Part shown: positions 20,529 through 32,000 of the stretch, in pieces
Position numbering within the stretch: position 1 is the stretch's first letter
Layout: each line of letters starts with the position of its first letter
NCBI GenBank assembly: GCA_026545765.1
Contig: CM048839.1
Coordinates: forward strand, 90,300,914 to 90,364,913
Length of the DNA stretch: 64,000 nucleotides
Direction: 5' to 3'
Source: Plantago major
Lineage: Eukaryota; Streptophyta; Magnoliopsida; Lamiales; Plantaginaceae
Position numbers and translations under genes: made by a program
Notes under the pieces: generated by a model
What the model saw: only the letters and a program-made list of their open reading frames with translations
Told to the model about the DNA's origin: nothing
Database searches by the model: none

Positions 20529-20885
20529 ATGAGTGGCAGTTTTGACAATGTTATCACTGGACCTTGTGTAGAGTGCACAGAGCAACAAAATGTATTCGAG
20601 CATAATTGTTTCTTGGAAAAATATCACCCAAGAAGCATACATGAAGCACTCAGCAACGTTCGCAAGTTGTTTGGTCCGAGTAAAATTAACAAGATTATCA
20701 ATTCTGTTGATGCGAAGGACAGGGATACGGTTGCAAGGACGTTGATCATAGAGGCGAACATGAGGAAGGCAGACCGTGTTCATGGTCCTGTCACATTGGT
20801 CAGGGACCTTCAGGAAAAGATAGAAGAGACAAAGAAAGAGCTTGATTTAGTTAACAAACAGATCAAGTCCTTCAAGGAAAATTAA
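20529..20885 (+). CDS. LBD copy 2, short LOB-domain protein with a lost cysteine
   Basis: This is an open frame of 118 residues beginning MSGSFDNVITG; the start is chosen by alignment with the other copies. The LOB zinc-finger motif CX2CX6CX3C reads CVEC...NVFEHNC, so the third Cys is Phe. The middle contains a GAS-like block (RKLFGPSKINKIINSVD) and LIIEANMRKADRVHGPV, matching the region around DPVYG in classical LBDs. A helical, charged C-terminus follows. LBD proteins act in the nucleus as DNA-binding regulators of organ boundaries and development; the Cys loss makes DNA binding doubtful. Many short LBDs of about 120 residues exist in plants. Expression is unknown. Confidence 0.8.
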   Translation: MSGSFDNVITGPCVECTEQQNVFEHNCFLEKYHPRSIHEALSNVRKLFGPSKINKIINSVDAKDRDTVARTLIIEANMRKADRVHGPVTLVRDLQEKIEETKKELDLVNKQIKSFKEN

Positions 20886-21997
20886 AGCCTTTATGGTTTG
20901 TTAGTGAAGGAATAAGATCTGTTTTTTTTTTTAATCAAACCATGTTTTTTGATGATTGTCTCTAAGACGTTATGAAGTTGGGAATATTACATTCTACCTT
21001 GTTGAACTTATTATAATCTTTAATCTATATATGAAATTTGCGAACCTCTTGCGCACTGACATATTATTTTACTTCAATTTGTTTGATAGATACGCATACA
21101 GTTTTAGTGTCATATTGAACTGTTGGCTAAATCCATTAATGGAATATGTTAACATGGTCTAGACAAGCCATAAATACTCGTACACGTAATTTGGACGTTT
21201 CCCCGGCCTTATATTTTGTACAATGGATTATCGTTGTCGCTAAGCACTTACGAATTACTCCTTTATGCAATAAATATGTTAGCTATTTTATGGCATTCTG
21301 CGCGTTTTTTCTTTGACAATGTGCAATTTAGTTCTCGTTTTAGTGTATTTCTCTTTGCGAAAATTTGAAATTCAACCCTCAAATGAGCAAGAATGTATAT
21401 AAATGAAAGACGGAAATATGTAATGTCATAGTCCAAATCGGTAGGTTGAAATGTGGAGAAGAAGCCAAATCTATGGGACTTCCAATTCTAACACTTCACA
21501 ACAAAAATAAGAGTCACGTTGAAACGCAGTATATCTTCATAACTTTTCCATGTAGTAATAACAACCATAACTTGGAAACATTGATAATTGCTCGGAATCC
21601 CACCCACCTGGGTCTCATACCGCATTCATATTTATGATAGTTCTATAATTTATGAAACCTTCCAAAAGTTTCACAGTTTCTTACATTGTTAATTTCAATT
21701 GCAAATAGTCCGGGCTCTGAATGTGTACTTGGGGAAGAATAAACATGATGGTTACAAAACTTTGATATGACTTCATTTACAGTGGGTATCGAATAAAGGG
21801 AATTATGCGAAGATTGACGGAAGAAAGAAATCTGGCCACTGCATATGGAGTTTGAAAGTTCGTTAGGCCTGTCGGAAGTGGCCCATGTGTGAAGTGGAAT
21901 GAGAAACTTGAAATAATCTCTTTTGTAAAATCTTACTATTTGGTTTCTATATGTAGTAGATTCTACTTGGTACTAACTGGCATATAAGGTTAATGAT
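20886..21997 (+). repeat. LBD unit 2 spacer, truncated on the right
   Basis: It matches the other spacers up to GGTTAATGAT at 21988-21997, then breaks off at an LTR-like insertion. The roughly 650 bp that should follow, including the sub-repeats and the promoter of copy 3, are missing. Confidence 0.7.
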
Positions 21998-22980
21998 TGT
22001 CACGCCCCAAAACCAAATTACTTTGGCGCGACCGGCCATCTATCGTGAGATTGGCTCACGCTAAGACGAAGCCTTCCTTTAATCCTCAAATACATCAATT
22101 ATCTCAGAGTGGTACAAAAAGAGCATCTAAAATCCCATAAACTAATTACAACGATTACAAATCCTCAAACGATTACAACGATTCCAATACTACAAGTCAT
22201 CCTATACAATGCAAATCATCTTATACAATAGAAATCTCAGAGTCGCAGCAACTACTAAACAGCCTTCACATATCCATCATCTGACTACCGTCTCAACTCC
22301 AAAGTATCTTCGTCCAATCACTTACTAAATATCTGAAACGGGGTGTAAGGGTGAGCTCCTGGCACTTTTACCCGGATCAAGTACATATAGAAAAGTATAC
22401 ATACATATACACTCCATTTTTATATCGAACATAGTCGAAAATCATTTGCATGGACACATGTCACAATATACTATCCACATTTAGCTCGAATCAAATATAC
22501 ACTATGGCCACACAAACCGTGGTGGCACACAGGTTGGCTTTCACATAACATATCTCCTAACACAATAGGGTCACACACATAACACTGGGAGTACTCCAAA
22601 GCACGACATTCCCCCCGAAAGGGTCACACACTTCATAGGCATATTGATGAGCATAAACGTACACATAATCCGTGCTTTTTCAATTCACTTTAACAAATCA
22701 CATACACAAGGAAAACATTTTATGGAATACACATACTTGATCCTTTTTACGAATATACTGTTATATCAAGTCCCACAACATGATATAATAACTATAAGTT
22801 ATTTGTCAAACTTTAAAACAATACATATATATACTATAACAATAAAATAAAGCAAAAGTGTCAAGAGTTCCCCTTACCTCGAAGGCAACACGAAACAGAG
22901 CATAACCTAGCTAAACAACAAACGCTCCTCTAACTTGCACCTCAAATTCTCTGAAAAACGACACTACAATGTAAGAACCC
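21998..22980 (+). mobile_element. LTR-retrotransposon fragment beginning TGTCACGCCCC
   Basis: The start TGTCACGCCCCAAAACC is typical of plant LTRs. About 980 bp follow with no open gene. It ends abruptly where the 3' end of another LTR-like repeat (22981-23009) begins, so it is one side of a deletion joining two insertions. No target duplication can be defined. Confidence 0.6.
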
Positions 22981-23009
22981 AAATGAGACGGTATAAAACC
23001 GACTCATCA
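22981..23009 (+). repeat. Terminal remnant of the insertion seen whole at 26321-27669
   Basis: The 29 bases up to GACTCATCA are identical to the end of the insertion in LBD copy 4 and join the LBD sequence at the same base. The insertion therefore happened before copies 3 and 4 separated. Confidence 0.8.
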
Positions 23010-23334
23010 ACCTTGTGTAGAGTGCACAGAGCACCAAAATGTATGCGAGCATAATTGTTTGTTGGAAAAATATCACCCGACAAGCATACATGAAGCACTC
23101 ACCAACATTCGTAAGTTGTTTAGTCCGAGTAAAATTAACAAGATTATCAATTCTGTTGATGCGGAGGACAAGGACACGGCTGCAAGGACGTTGATCATAG
23201 AGGCAAACATGAGGAAGGCAGACCGTGTTCATGGTCCCGTCACATTGGTCAGGGAACTTCAGGCAAAGATAGAAGAGACAAAGAAGGAACTTGATTTTGT
23301 TAACCAACAGATGAAGTCCTTCAGGGAAAAATAA
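23010..23334 (+). pseudogene. LBD copy 3, 5'-truncated
   Basis: It begins inside the LOB domain at the shared insertion site (ACCTT at 23010-23014) and runs in frame to TAA 23332-23334. All four cysteines survive (CVEC, NVCEHNC), as do RKLFSPSKI and LIIEANMRKADRVHGPV. The start codon, the first 12 or so codons and the promoter are replaced by transposon sequence, so a native product is not expected. Confidence 0.85.
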
Positions 23335-23457
23335 TGCCTTTATGGTTTTCTAGCAAAGGAATAAGATGTGTTTTTCTTTTTTTTTTTTTTTTTAATCAAA
23401 ACATGTTATTTGATGATTGTCTCTGAGATGTTAGAAGTTGGGATTATTACATTCTAC

Positions 23458-24647
23458 TGATGGGCTCAAAATTAATACTTGTAAAATAACACAAGTAGTA
23501 AAGCGGTTGTCATAGTACAACAAGGCTTAAACCACAGGGTCGTTCTCTCGAGGAATTGATTAAGCTAGTTTTAAGGTATAGGCTCAAGGTGTGAGTTGTA
23601 AACATATAGTGTGGGTAAAGTGATACTTTAAAACCCTACAACAAACCGCAATTATAAGACAAGGTAATACCTAGATCATGCAATTTCTGCAATTAAAACG
23701 AAGCAAGCGATCTTTCAAAAGTGCTGACGCGATATAGCTAATGGTATACTGCCTGCGAATGCAACAACTTTGCTATTGCAAAATCAAACCAGATACAGAT
23801 TATAAGTACGTATGAGTTATGGCAAAAAGCTTGTCACTAGCTATGCACTCATCCGGATATATACTAATTAGAGGTAAAGACAGATGCAAGTTCACAACGA
23901 TACAAGCATGCGTTCAACGATCAGATAACAATATGTCACAATACAAGTTATTAAAAGCAACCGCCTAACTCGTACTATTGAATACCTGGGCGCCTAATGG
24001 TCCCTGCGATCGTCAGAAAGATCAATGAAAGCTTGTTCGAATTAAAAGAGAGATTGAAATCTCTAAGAGTTTACAATGCTTGGAATTGAAAGTGTGAAAG
24101 TAGGAGAATGTAAAGATATCCTAAAGACTGATACAAGGGGTCCTATTTATAGACCTAGGAAGATGAAATTTGAAATCATGGGAAGAAATTTCCAGGTTTG
24201 ATTCTGTCAAATAGAGCTCACCGCGGTGAGGGAACTTTGCCTTTTCCAGCTCACCGCGGTCTACCCTTTCTGCCTTCTTTTCTACTTAGTTGTACCGCGG
24301 TGAGGCTCCTTGTTGCAGGAGCTCACCGCGGTGAGCCATGTGCCCGAGAAAATTAGCTTTTTCCCACTTTCTCCTATTTTCTCTCCCTTTTCCAACCTCC
24401 ATGTCACCTCTCTTGGAGTAGTGGCCCACTAACTTGGCCTCATGGTGCTTCTAGAAACTTTCCCCAAGTCTTCTTGCACCTTGGTCCTCCATTTTCCTTG
24501 CCAATTTCAATAAAGTACCTAAAAAAGCACAAAAACACACAAAAAACCCAAACGTGACACGGAACAAAAAATACTAAATAAAGGCTAAAATACGCAACAA
24601 AACACGGAAAAAGGCAGTAAATGAGTCGTTAAAATGTCGACTCATCA
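23458..24647 (-). mobile_element. Solo-LTR-like insertion with CTAC target duplication
   Basis: The 1,190-bp insert begins TGATGGGCTC and ends CGACTCATCA, between CTAC at 23454-23457 and 24648-24651. The sister spacer at 28099-28107 shows the empty site (ATTCTACCTTG). Its ends are TGATG...CATCA, and a stem ATGAGTCG/CGACTCAT lies at the right end. No coding sequence is seen. It belongs to the same broad family as 26321-27669 and 50771-51270. It is probably a solo LTR; a non-autonomous element is possible. Confidence 0.75.
24217..24336. repeat. Cluster of CTCACCGCGGTGAG palindromes
   Basis: Full palindromes lie at 24217-24230 and 24322-24335 (the latter extends to 16 nt). Half-degraded copies lie at 24250-24260 (CTCACCGCGGT) and 24294-24304 (ACCGCGGTGAG). 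A further stem GCTCCT/AGGAGC lies at about 24305-24322. This GC-rich cluster stands out in AT-rich surroundings, inside the solo LTR. Confidence 0.75.
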
Positions 24648-26283
24648 CTACCTTGTTGCACTTATTATAATCTTTAAGCTATATATGAAATTGGCAAACT
24701 TCTTGCGCACGAACATATTATTTTACTTCAATTTGTTTGATAGATACTCGTACATAGTTTGAGTGTCATATTGAACTGATGGTAAAATTTATTAAAGGAA
24801 TCTATTAACATGGTGCAGACAAGCCATAAATACTCGTACACCTTATTTTGGACGTTTCCCTGGCCTACCTTGTATTTGGTACAATGGATTATTAATGCCG
24901 CTAAGCACTTTGGAATTACTTCTTTTTGCAATAAATATGTTAGCTATTTTATGGCACTCTATGCATTTTTCTTTGACAATGTGCAATTTAGTTATCCTTT
25001 TAGTGTATTTCTCTTTGCGTAAATTTGAAATTCGACCCTCAAATGAGCAAGAAAGTATAGAAATGAAAGAGGAAAAAGTGTAATGTCGTAGTCCAAATTG
25101 ATAGGTTGAAATGTGGAGAAGAAGCCAAATCTATGCGAGTTCCAATTTTAATACTTCACAACAAAAATAACAGTCACGTTGAAATGTAGTATATCTTGAA
25201 AACTTGTCCAAGTAGTAATAACATCCATAACATGGAAACATCGATAATGGCTCGGGATCCCACCCCACCTCAGTCTCATACCACACTCATATCAAACCTT
25301 CCAAAGGTTTCACATTTTCTTACATTGTTAATTTCAATTGCAAATGGTCTGGGCTGTGAATGTGTAATTGGGGAAGTATAAATATGACGGTTGCAAAACT
25401 TTGATATGACTTCATTTACAGTGGGTATCGAATAAAGGGAATTATGCGATGATTGATGGAATCAAGAAATAGGGCCACTGCATATGGTGTTAGAAAGTTT
25501 GTTGGGCCTCTAGAAAGTGGCCCACGTGTCAAGTGGAATGAGAAACTCGAAATAACCTCTTGCACCAAATCTTACTATTTGGTTTCGATATGTAGTGGAT
25601 TCTACTTAGTACTAACTGGTATATAAGGTTAATGATTCTATTCTTCAATAAGTGTGGTATATGAAGGTAAACATGCCTCATTAGACCTCAACTATTTTTT
25701 CTGGTCTTATCAGTTACCAGCTTGCTAATCAACTATAAGTTAGTTTCACCAAACATAGTTTAAATAGTCAACTTACATCTGTTAGTATAATGAGTTTTAT
25801 AGTCAAACGAGTTTATTTCAATCAAATAAGGTGAAACCACCCGATATATTGACCCACAACGTCGTGTCAAGCACATATTCAACTCAATTCATTTCATTAA
25901 GTAGCATTATTTCTAAAAGAAATGAATGGTTTACGATCACGTTGCGCCAAACACATTCTTATCTCATTCATTTAATGAAGCAACACCATGTAAAAAAAAA
26001 TTGCTCATTTTATAGCCACGTTGCACGAAACACATACTTGACTCATTGTTTTAATGGAGTAACATTATTTAAAACAATGGCATATTTTTCATACAATGCA
26101 AATCCAATTTATACCTTATATCAATAATGTAATCTGGCAATAACAAATGCAGCTAGGTGAGTTCTTCTCTAAATATTCTCAATCCTCCAACAACGAAAAA
26201 CACAACAAGAATAAAAATCTCTTCCCTACATATTCTCAATCCTTTGACACTCATAACCATAACAAGAATAAAAACAACTAAAA
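24648..26283 (+). repeat. LBD unit 3 spacer and promoter region of copy 4
   Basis: It matches the other spacers. Three sub-repeats lie at about 25850-26070. The leader block occurs twice: TATTCTCAATCCTCC near 26176 and TATTCTCAATCCTTTG near 26232, with TATATA reduced to TAAATA or TACATA. No gene besides the LBD start at 26284 is seen. Confidence 0.65.
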
Positions 26284-27994
26284 ATGAGTGGTAGATTTGA
26301 TAATGTTATCACTGGACCTTTGATGTGTCAAAATCAAGGTTTTAATATTTGTTTAAGAGCCAAGAGTTAATCCTCAACACTACGAAAACTTGCAGTGTAG
26401 TGGAGTTTACCCCGAGGTCTGTCTCGAAGGACTTAACTAGGCTGAGTTTTGTTTACGAATAAAAGTAACAATATGAAAAGCAGTAAAAGTTGGTTTTCCT
26501 GGGCGGCGAGATAATAAACTAAAGTAAATAACTACTCGCAACTACTAGAAACCGGTTTGATAGTAATGAGATTAAAATATGAATGGGGAAAATTATGGAG
26601 TGGTGATGTCAACAAGCTAGCTAGCAGGATATACGTGATTCACGGGATTGATTACACAAGTTGTCACAGACTTGAGTTCAAAAATGAATAGCACTAGTGG
26701 AGGCGTCAATTCCACTAGGCTACAATTAATCTAGCTAATCCTACTATTACTGTTTCAACAAACTGTTAGATTGAAGCAAGATGGAAAACATTTGGGCGTA
26801 TCGATTAAATGCTTAATCTAACAGTGATATTGACGTATTGCACATCAAACGTAATAGCAAGATATGCGATTAATCAAAATGGCACAAGTAATCGAATCCC
26901 GACGCACTTCGAATCACATAAACCCTAGCTAGCATGCATTGAATCAGTCACCACCCCATAATAGGGGTCTTTAGCTACTGATGACAAGCGAAAGCACAAT
27001 CATATTAGCAATAAACATAATCTCAAGCACAACACAAAGATTCGAAAGGATTGATACAATTTTACCCTTCGTTGTCACAAACCCTAGGTAGAAATTGAAG
27101 AACGAAACGAATCGATGCAAAAGGCTGTGTAGATAATCTCCCAATCAACTTCAATCTTCGAATTACAAGGGAAAACGGTTCAATTACCTCGAAATCGGGT
27201 AATTGCCTTCAAAACTAGGTCTAGCTCTAGAGCAAGGTATTGTTCTTCACAATAGAGTTGATATGAAAAGATATATCTCGATGTTTACTAATACAAGGGA
27301 TAAAAAACGAAGTCTGAAATGAATTAGGAAACAAAATCACAATGGGACGGAAATGAAACAACTGGCGTCGCCAGTTTCTCTTGGATTGACTATTTTGCCC
27401 TCGACACTTTTCTGACTCCAATGCTCGATATTTTGGCCTTCCCGCTCCACGTCTAGCATCCATACGAGGCATTGGAACTCCATAACTTGTAGATGCATAT
27501 AAAATACACCATTTTGCCTTCCATTAGCGCGGTTTATCCAAATATCTACAAAACACAAAAAGAACAAAACAAGTAAAAATACTCTATGAAAACTAAATAA
27601 AACTATACTCAAAGATGACAAAAAGACGGTAAAAAAGACTAAATGAGACGGTATAAAACCGACTCATCAACCTTGTGTAGAGTGCACAGAGCACCAAAAC
27701 GTATGCGAGCATAATTGTTTGTTGGAAAAATATCACCCGACAAGCATACATGAAGCACTCACCAACATTCGCAAGTTGTTTGGTTCGAGTAAAATTAACA
27801 AGATTATCAATTATGTTGATGCGGAGGACAAGGACACGGCTGCAAGGACGTTGATCATAGAGGCAAACATGAGGAAGGCAGACCGTGTTCATGGTCCCGT
27901 CACATTGGTCAGGGAACTTCAGGCAAAGATAGCAGAGACAAAGAAGGAGCTTGATTTTGTAAACCAACAGATGAAGTCCTTCAAGGAAAAATAA
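26284..27994 (+). pseudogene. LBD copy 4, split by a 1.35-kb insertion
   Basis: The first 12 codons (26284-26320, MSGRFDNVITGP) and the rest (27670-27994) are separated by the insertion 26321-27669. Rejoined, the frame would match the other copies, with CVEC, NVCEHNC and RKLFGSSKI. The insertion breaks the LOB domain just before the first Cys. Removal by splicing is unlikely because its ends are TG...CA rather than GT...AG. Confidence 0.88.
26321..27669 (-). mobile_element. Solo-LTR-like insertion in the LBD coding region, TSD ACCTT
   Basis: The insert is 1,349 bp, begins TGATGTGTC and ends GACTCATCA, between duplicated ACCTT at 26316-26320 and 27670-27674. The intact sister copy has one ACCTT. 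The right end can form ATGAG-CGGT/ACCG-CTCAT. No convincing gene is found inside. The 5-bp duplication and TG...CA ends point to an LTR. Confidence 0.82.
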
Positions 27995-28638
27995 TGCCTT
28001 TATGGTTTGTTAGCAAAGGAATGAGATGTGCTTTTTTTGAAATCAAACCATGTTATTTGATGATTGTCTCTGAGACGTTAGAAGTTGGGATTATTACATT
28101 CTACCTTGTTGCACTTATTATAATCTTTAAGCTATATATGAAATTTGCGAACTTCTTGCCCACGAACATATTATTTTACTTCAATTTGTTTGATAGATAC
28201 GCGTACATAGTTTGAGTGTCATATTGAACTGATGGTAAAATTCATTAAAGGAATCTATTAACATGGTGCAGAGAAGCCATAAATACTCGTACACATTATT
28301 TTGGACATTTCCCGGGCCTGCCTTGTATTTGGTACAATGGATTATCGATGCCGCTAAGCACTTTGGAATTAGTGCTTTATGCAATAAATATGTTAGCTAT
28401 TTTATGGCACTCTATGCATTTTTCTTTGACAATGTGCAATTTAGTTATCCTTTTAGTGTATTTCTCTTTGCGTAACTTTGAAATTCGACCCTCAGATGAG
28501 CAAGAAAGTATAGAAATGAAAGAGGGAAAAGCGTAATGTCGTAGTCCAAATCGATAGGTTGAAATGTGGAGAAGAAGCCAAATCTATGCGAGTTCCAATT
28601 CTAATACTCCACAACAAAAATAATAGTCACGTTGAAAT
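27995..28638 (+). repeat. LBD unit 4 spacer, first part
   Basis: It is the same spacer as in other units. It is interrupted at 28643 by the 13-kb gypsy element and resumes at 41711. Confidence 0.75.
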
Positions 28639-28643
28639 GTAGT
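28639..28643 (+). repeat. Target-site duplication GTAGT of gypsy element 2
   Basis: GTAGT here is repeated at 41711-41715. The sister unit at 43741-43765 shows the empty site, GAAATGTAGTATATC. This fixes the ends of the element at 28644 and 41710. Confidence 0.92.
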
Positions 28644-29512
28644 TGTTGATACGGATATATGTCCAATCTGTTAAGGGCGCCATAGAGCGTGTCCTAGAGC
28701 GCATCAAGGCTAAAATAGCCAATTCAGTACTTGTCCGACCTTGGGTAGTCCGCCTTAAGGAAATCCTTCCGGGTCAACCAGTACACTCAGGTTAATACAC
28801 CTTTTCAGCTAGTCCGACCTAGCTGGGGGCACGACCTCCGAACTCGACAAAGGATCACATATCCGACATTGTCAGGATGCCAAATGGACCAGACGAGAGC
28901 TCGGACTCCACCTAAACGATAAGACCAAACGTCTATACTGGAACCTCAAAGATACTATCGAGTAACTTGAGTCTCGGACCGTCACTGATTCACCTTAGGA
29001 ACGGACCAGCCTTGATAACTTGAAAGGGCTCGGATCATCCTCATGGCCTCACACGGACCCTACAACAGGATATGTCCTCTGAGAGATAAAAGGACCAATC
29101 TACTCTCCCAGGCCCATCTAATGGTATTGGATTAACACACACACTATTGGGCCATGGGCCAAGGGAGCATTGGTGGCAAAATCCTAAACATACACTTGGC
29201 ATCATCTTATGAACCACCTCATAAGCATATGATAACTATAAATCTAGCACAAGAGCCCATACATTAAGGTAAGTCAACTCATATCATAACTTCCCTCATA
29301 ATTACTACATTGAGAGTTTTCTTCTCTCTCTTGACTAAAGTCTCTTCCGATTTGACACTAGCAAACCGGGTTACCCTTCTACCCCCCACACTTAGTCCTT
29401 TCAGGTGCTCTGGCTCGGACAAAGCTCTCAGGACGGACATCAAGTTGGAGGCGGATCTTAGAATTGGGACTTGTAGTAGTTTAGTTAGTGTTTGAGGCTC
29501 AACCCATCAACA
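28644..29512 (+). repeat. 5' LTR of gypsy element 2
   Basis: It runs TGTTGATACGG to CATCAACA. A TATA-like CTATAAATCTAG near 29236 is the probable LTR promoter. The differences from the 3' LTR are scattered substitutions and small indels. Confidence 0.93.
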
Positions 29513-29514
29513 TT

Positions 29515-29532
29515 TGGCGCCGTCTGTGGGAA
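29515..29532 (+). other. Primer binding site of element 2
   Basis: TGGCGCCGTCTGTGGGAA begins two bases after the LTR. Its first nine bases match a tRNA-Asp 3' end; identity of the primer is not certain. Confidence 0.65.
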
Positions 29533-29566
29533 TCCTTACAAAAAGTTCCGTGTTTCAGTTGAGCTA

Positions 29567-32000
29567 ATGGCAAGAACAAGAAGGACAGCACGGACCAGTA
29601 CTGCTGGCATCAGAACTCCACCTCTCCGTCCTCGCGGACGTCCACCCAACAGAGGACGGAAGGTCACTGCAGCTGGAAGGAACAATGAGGTAAGGAGATA
29701 CCCGAGCGATGGTCACACAACAAGCCCATCCTCCGATGAAGGAAGAGACGTTCTGTCCAGGAGAGTCTGTAATGTTCCTGAGAATGCTGTACCCAAGAAT
29801 CATGGAGAAGAGGCCGCTCAAGTTCCTCCGGCAGGAACACAAGGTCCTCCTCCAGGTCAGCATTTTACCATGCCTGATGGTCGTATAGTCCGCACTAGTG
29901 ATTTTGGATTAAACGAGAATCAATTTGGTAGATTGCTTACAATAATCCAAGGCTGTCTTGGGTCTAACAATGTCCAACCCCAATAAGTCACTCCGCCAGT
30001 AGTTAATCCGGGGCAAGCTGAGCCCGCTCTATCAAGGAGTGAACAGCGCCCGATCTAGCAGAGGATGGGGAATCAACCACCACAAGAGGACTTGCGGAAT
30101 CTCCTAGACAGAAGAGCCTCTACTTCCTAGGCTCGACGTGAAGGAAGTCCGAATGGACAGAGAGCATATCCGGAAGACAGAAACAGGCAACCTAGAGCTC
30201 CGCAACAGGTACCTCCGCGGGCCAGAGATCATGTAGCAGAAACCATTCCTGTGGTCCACTTAGATGAACTCCCTGTGGATGTAGCAGTTCATCCAAGGAT
30301 GGGAGAGATGATGAATGCAGAAGAAATCTATGCTCAACAAAAGGTTTTGGAAGCTCAGATTCTCAATCTCGGACGCTTGGTGAAAGATCATGAGCAGGTA
30401 ACCACTAGTGCACCAAATCCTTTATGTGATGATATCATGAAGGAAAAGGAAAGAAACAAGAACTCGGATCAAGTGATTCCAAACTTGGAGTACTACTACG
30501 GAGATACTTGTCCTCTGGGCCACTTGACAAGGTACAACAACAAGATGGATTCCAAAGGGATGAGTGATAACACAAAAGCTCTCACTTTCTCATCAACTCT
30601 CTTTGGAATAGCCATGGATTGGTACACTACACTGCCCAACAAATCAGTAAAATCCTATGCGGAACTCTCTTCCAAGTTCCTGAGAAGATTTGGAAAGTCG
30701 AAAAGAAAGAAACGGACCGTGGAGCACCTGGCGGAAGTCATATAGAGAGAACAAGAAGATCTTAGAACTTTCCTAGATCGCTTCAATGCGGAGGTTCTCC
30801 GAGTTGTGTCTCACAGTATCAAGAAACGGGTCTGTCACCTGTATGCTAATACTTACAACGAAGAACTCTGAAGGAAACTCTCTAGCCAGGAAGTGAGAAG
30901 TGAAAAGCATTTGGATGATATTTGTGCGGAGGTAATGTACGGAGAAGAGTATAGAAGAAACGTTCCGGTGAGAGCTGGATCCAAGAAAGGAAAGGAGCCA
31001 ATGAAGCAAGAGCAACACCACGGAAAGTTTGATCCGAAGAAGGAATACAAAGATACAGGTTTCAACATGGAAAGGAATCTGCCAAGAAGGTATGCGGATT
31101 ATACCCGTCTCAATAGACCGAGATCCGATATCTTGGCCACCATTATTGTGAAAAAGTTGGATGTTCAATGGCCAAAGCCATCTCACAATAATCGGAAGAA
31201 CAAGAATGCAAAAGGGTAATGCAAGTTTCATAAGAACCGTGGTCATGAGACGGACGATTGCATTCAACTAAAACCCGAGGTTGAGCATTTAATAAGAGAA
31301 GGAAATTTGAAGGAGCACGTCTATACGGACAAACCTTCTAGACATGATAGGACGGAACATAGAAGGGAAGACAGAACAGCGGAGCCGCAACTACGTCTGC
31401 TATCACTGCCCCCTCCGCCAGTCAAACATCCGCCTCGGACAGATCATCACAATTACGAGTATGATGATGATATTGAAATTGAAAATCATCCATACAGTGG
31501 AGTGATCAACACCATAGCAGGAGGTCCGGCCGGTGGCGATAGCAGGAACACAAGGGAACGCACAGCTCAGAATTTGCGGAACAACGATAGATCCTACGCT
31601 GCTCCGGTGATCCGTGGAACTAACACTATCTCCTTCAATGATAGTGAGATTCCCCCTCCTACGGTAGGAGGCGAGGACATGGATGACCCGGATGTTCCAC
31701 TGGTGGTTTCCTTAACCATAGCAACCTATCGAGTAAACAAGATCTTGGTAGACACAGGGAGTACCTCGAACATTATTGCCAAAAGAACAATCAATCAGAT
31801 GAATTTGGGAAGAATTCAATATGAGAGAGTTAATACCTCCACAAGAGTGACATAGATAGTCCATCCTTTAGGAAGCATCATGCTTCATGTATCATTGGGT
31901 ACACATCCCGCAAGAGTGACATAGATAGTCCGTTTCATAGTGGTAAATCTAAAGTTCGATTATAATGCCATCTTTGGTCGTCCGGGGCTCAATCAGTTCC
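29567..32000 (+). pseudogene. Element 2 gag and protease, with several stops
   Basis: ATG 29567 (MARTRRTART) starts gag. The capsid-like core lies at about 30420-30745 (YYYGDTCPLGHLTRYN, AMDWYTTLPNKS), the knuckle region is at about 31210-31270, and the protease is at about 31680-31980. Stops are seen at 29984, 30743, 30869, 31217 and 31853, with loss of some C/H residues of the knuckle (YCKF reads *CKF). The protease active site is VDTGSTSNII, the normal DTG form, unlike elements 1a and 1b. FDYNAIFGRPGLN marks the domain end. Confidence 0.88.

Noticed and set aside
23458..24647. Considered as a DNA transposon because of TGATG...CATCA ends
   Set aside because: The 4-5 bp duplications, TG...CA ends and size fit a solo LTR better, and no transposase or long terminal inverted repeats are seen.
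24810..25022. 70-residue open frame in the LBD spacer, nearly identical at 28263-28475
   Set aside because: Sister units at 19058 and 43376 have stop codons in it and changes fall equally on all codon positions as far as I can see. It looks like repeat similarity rather than a gene.
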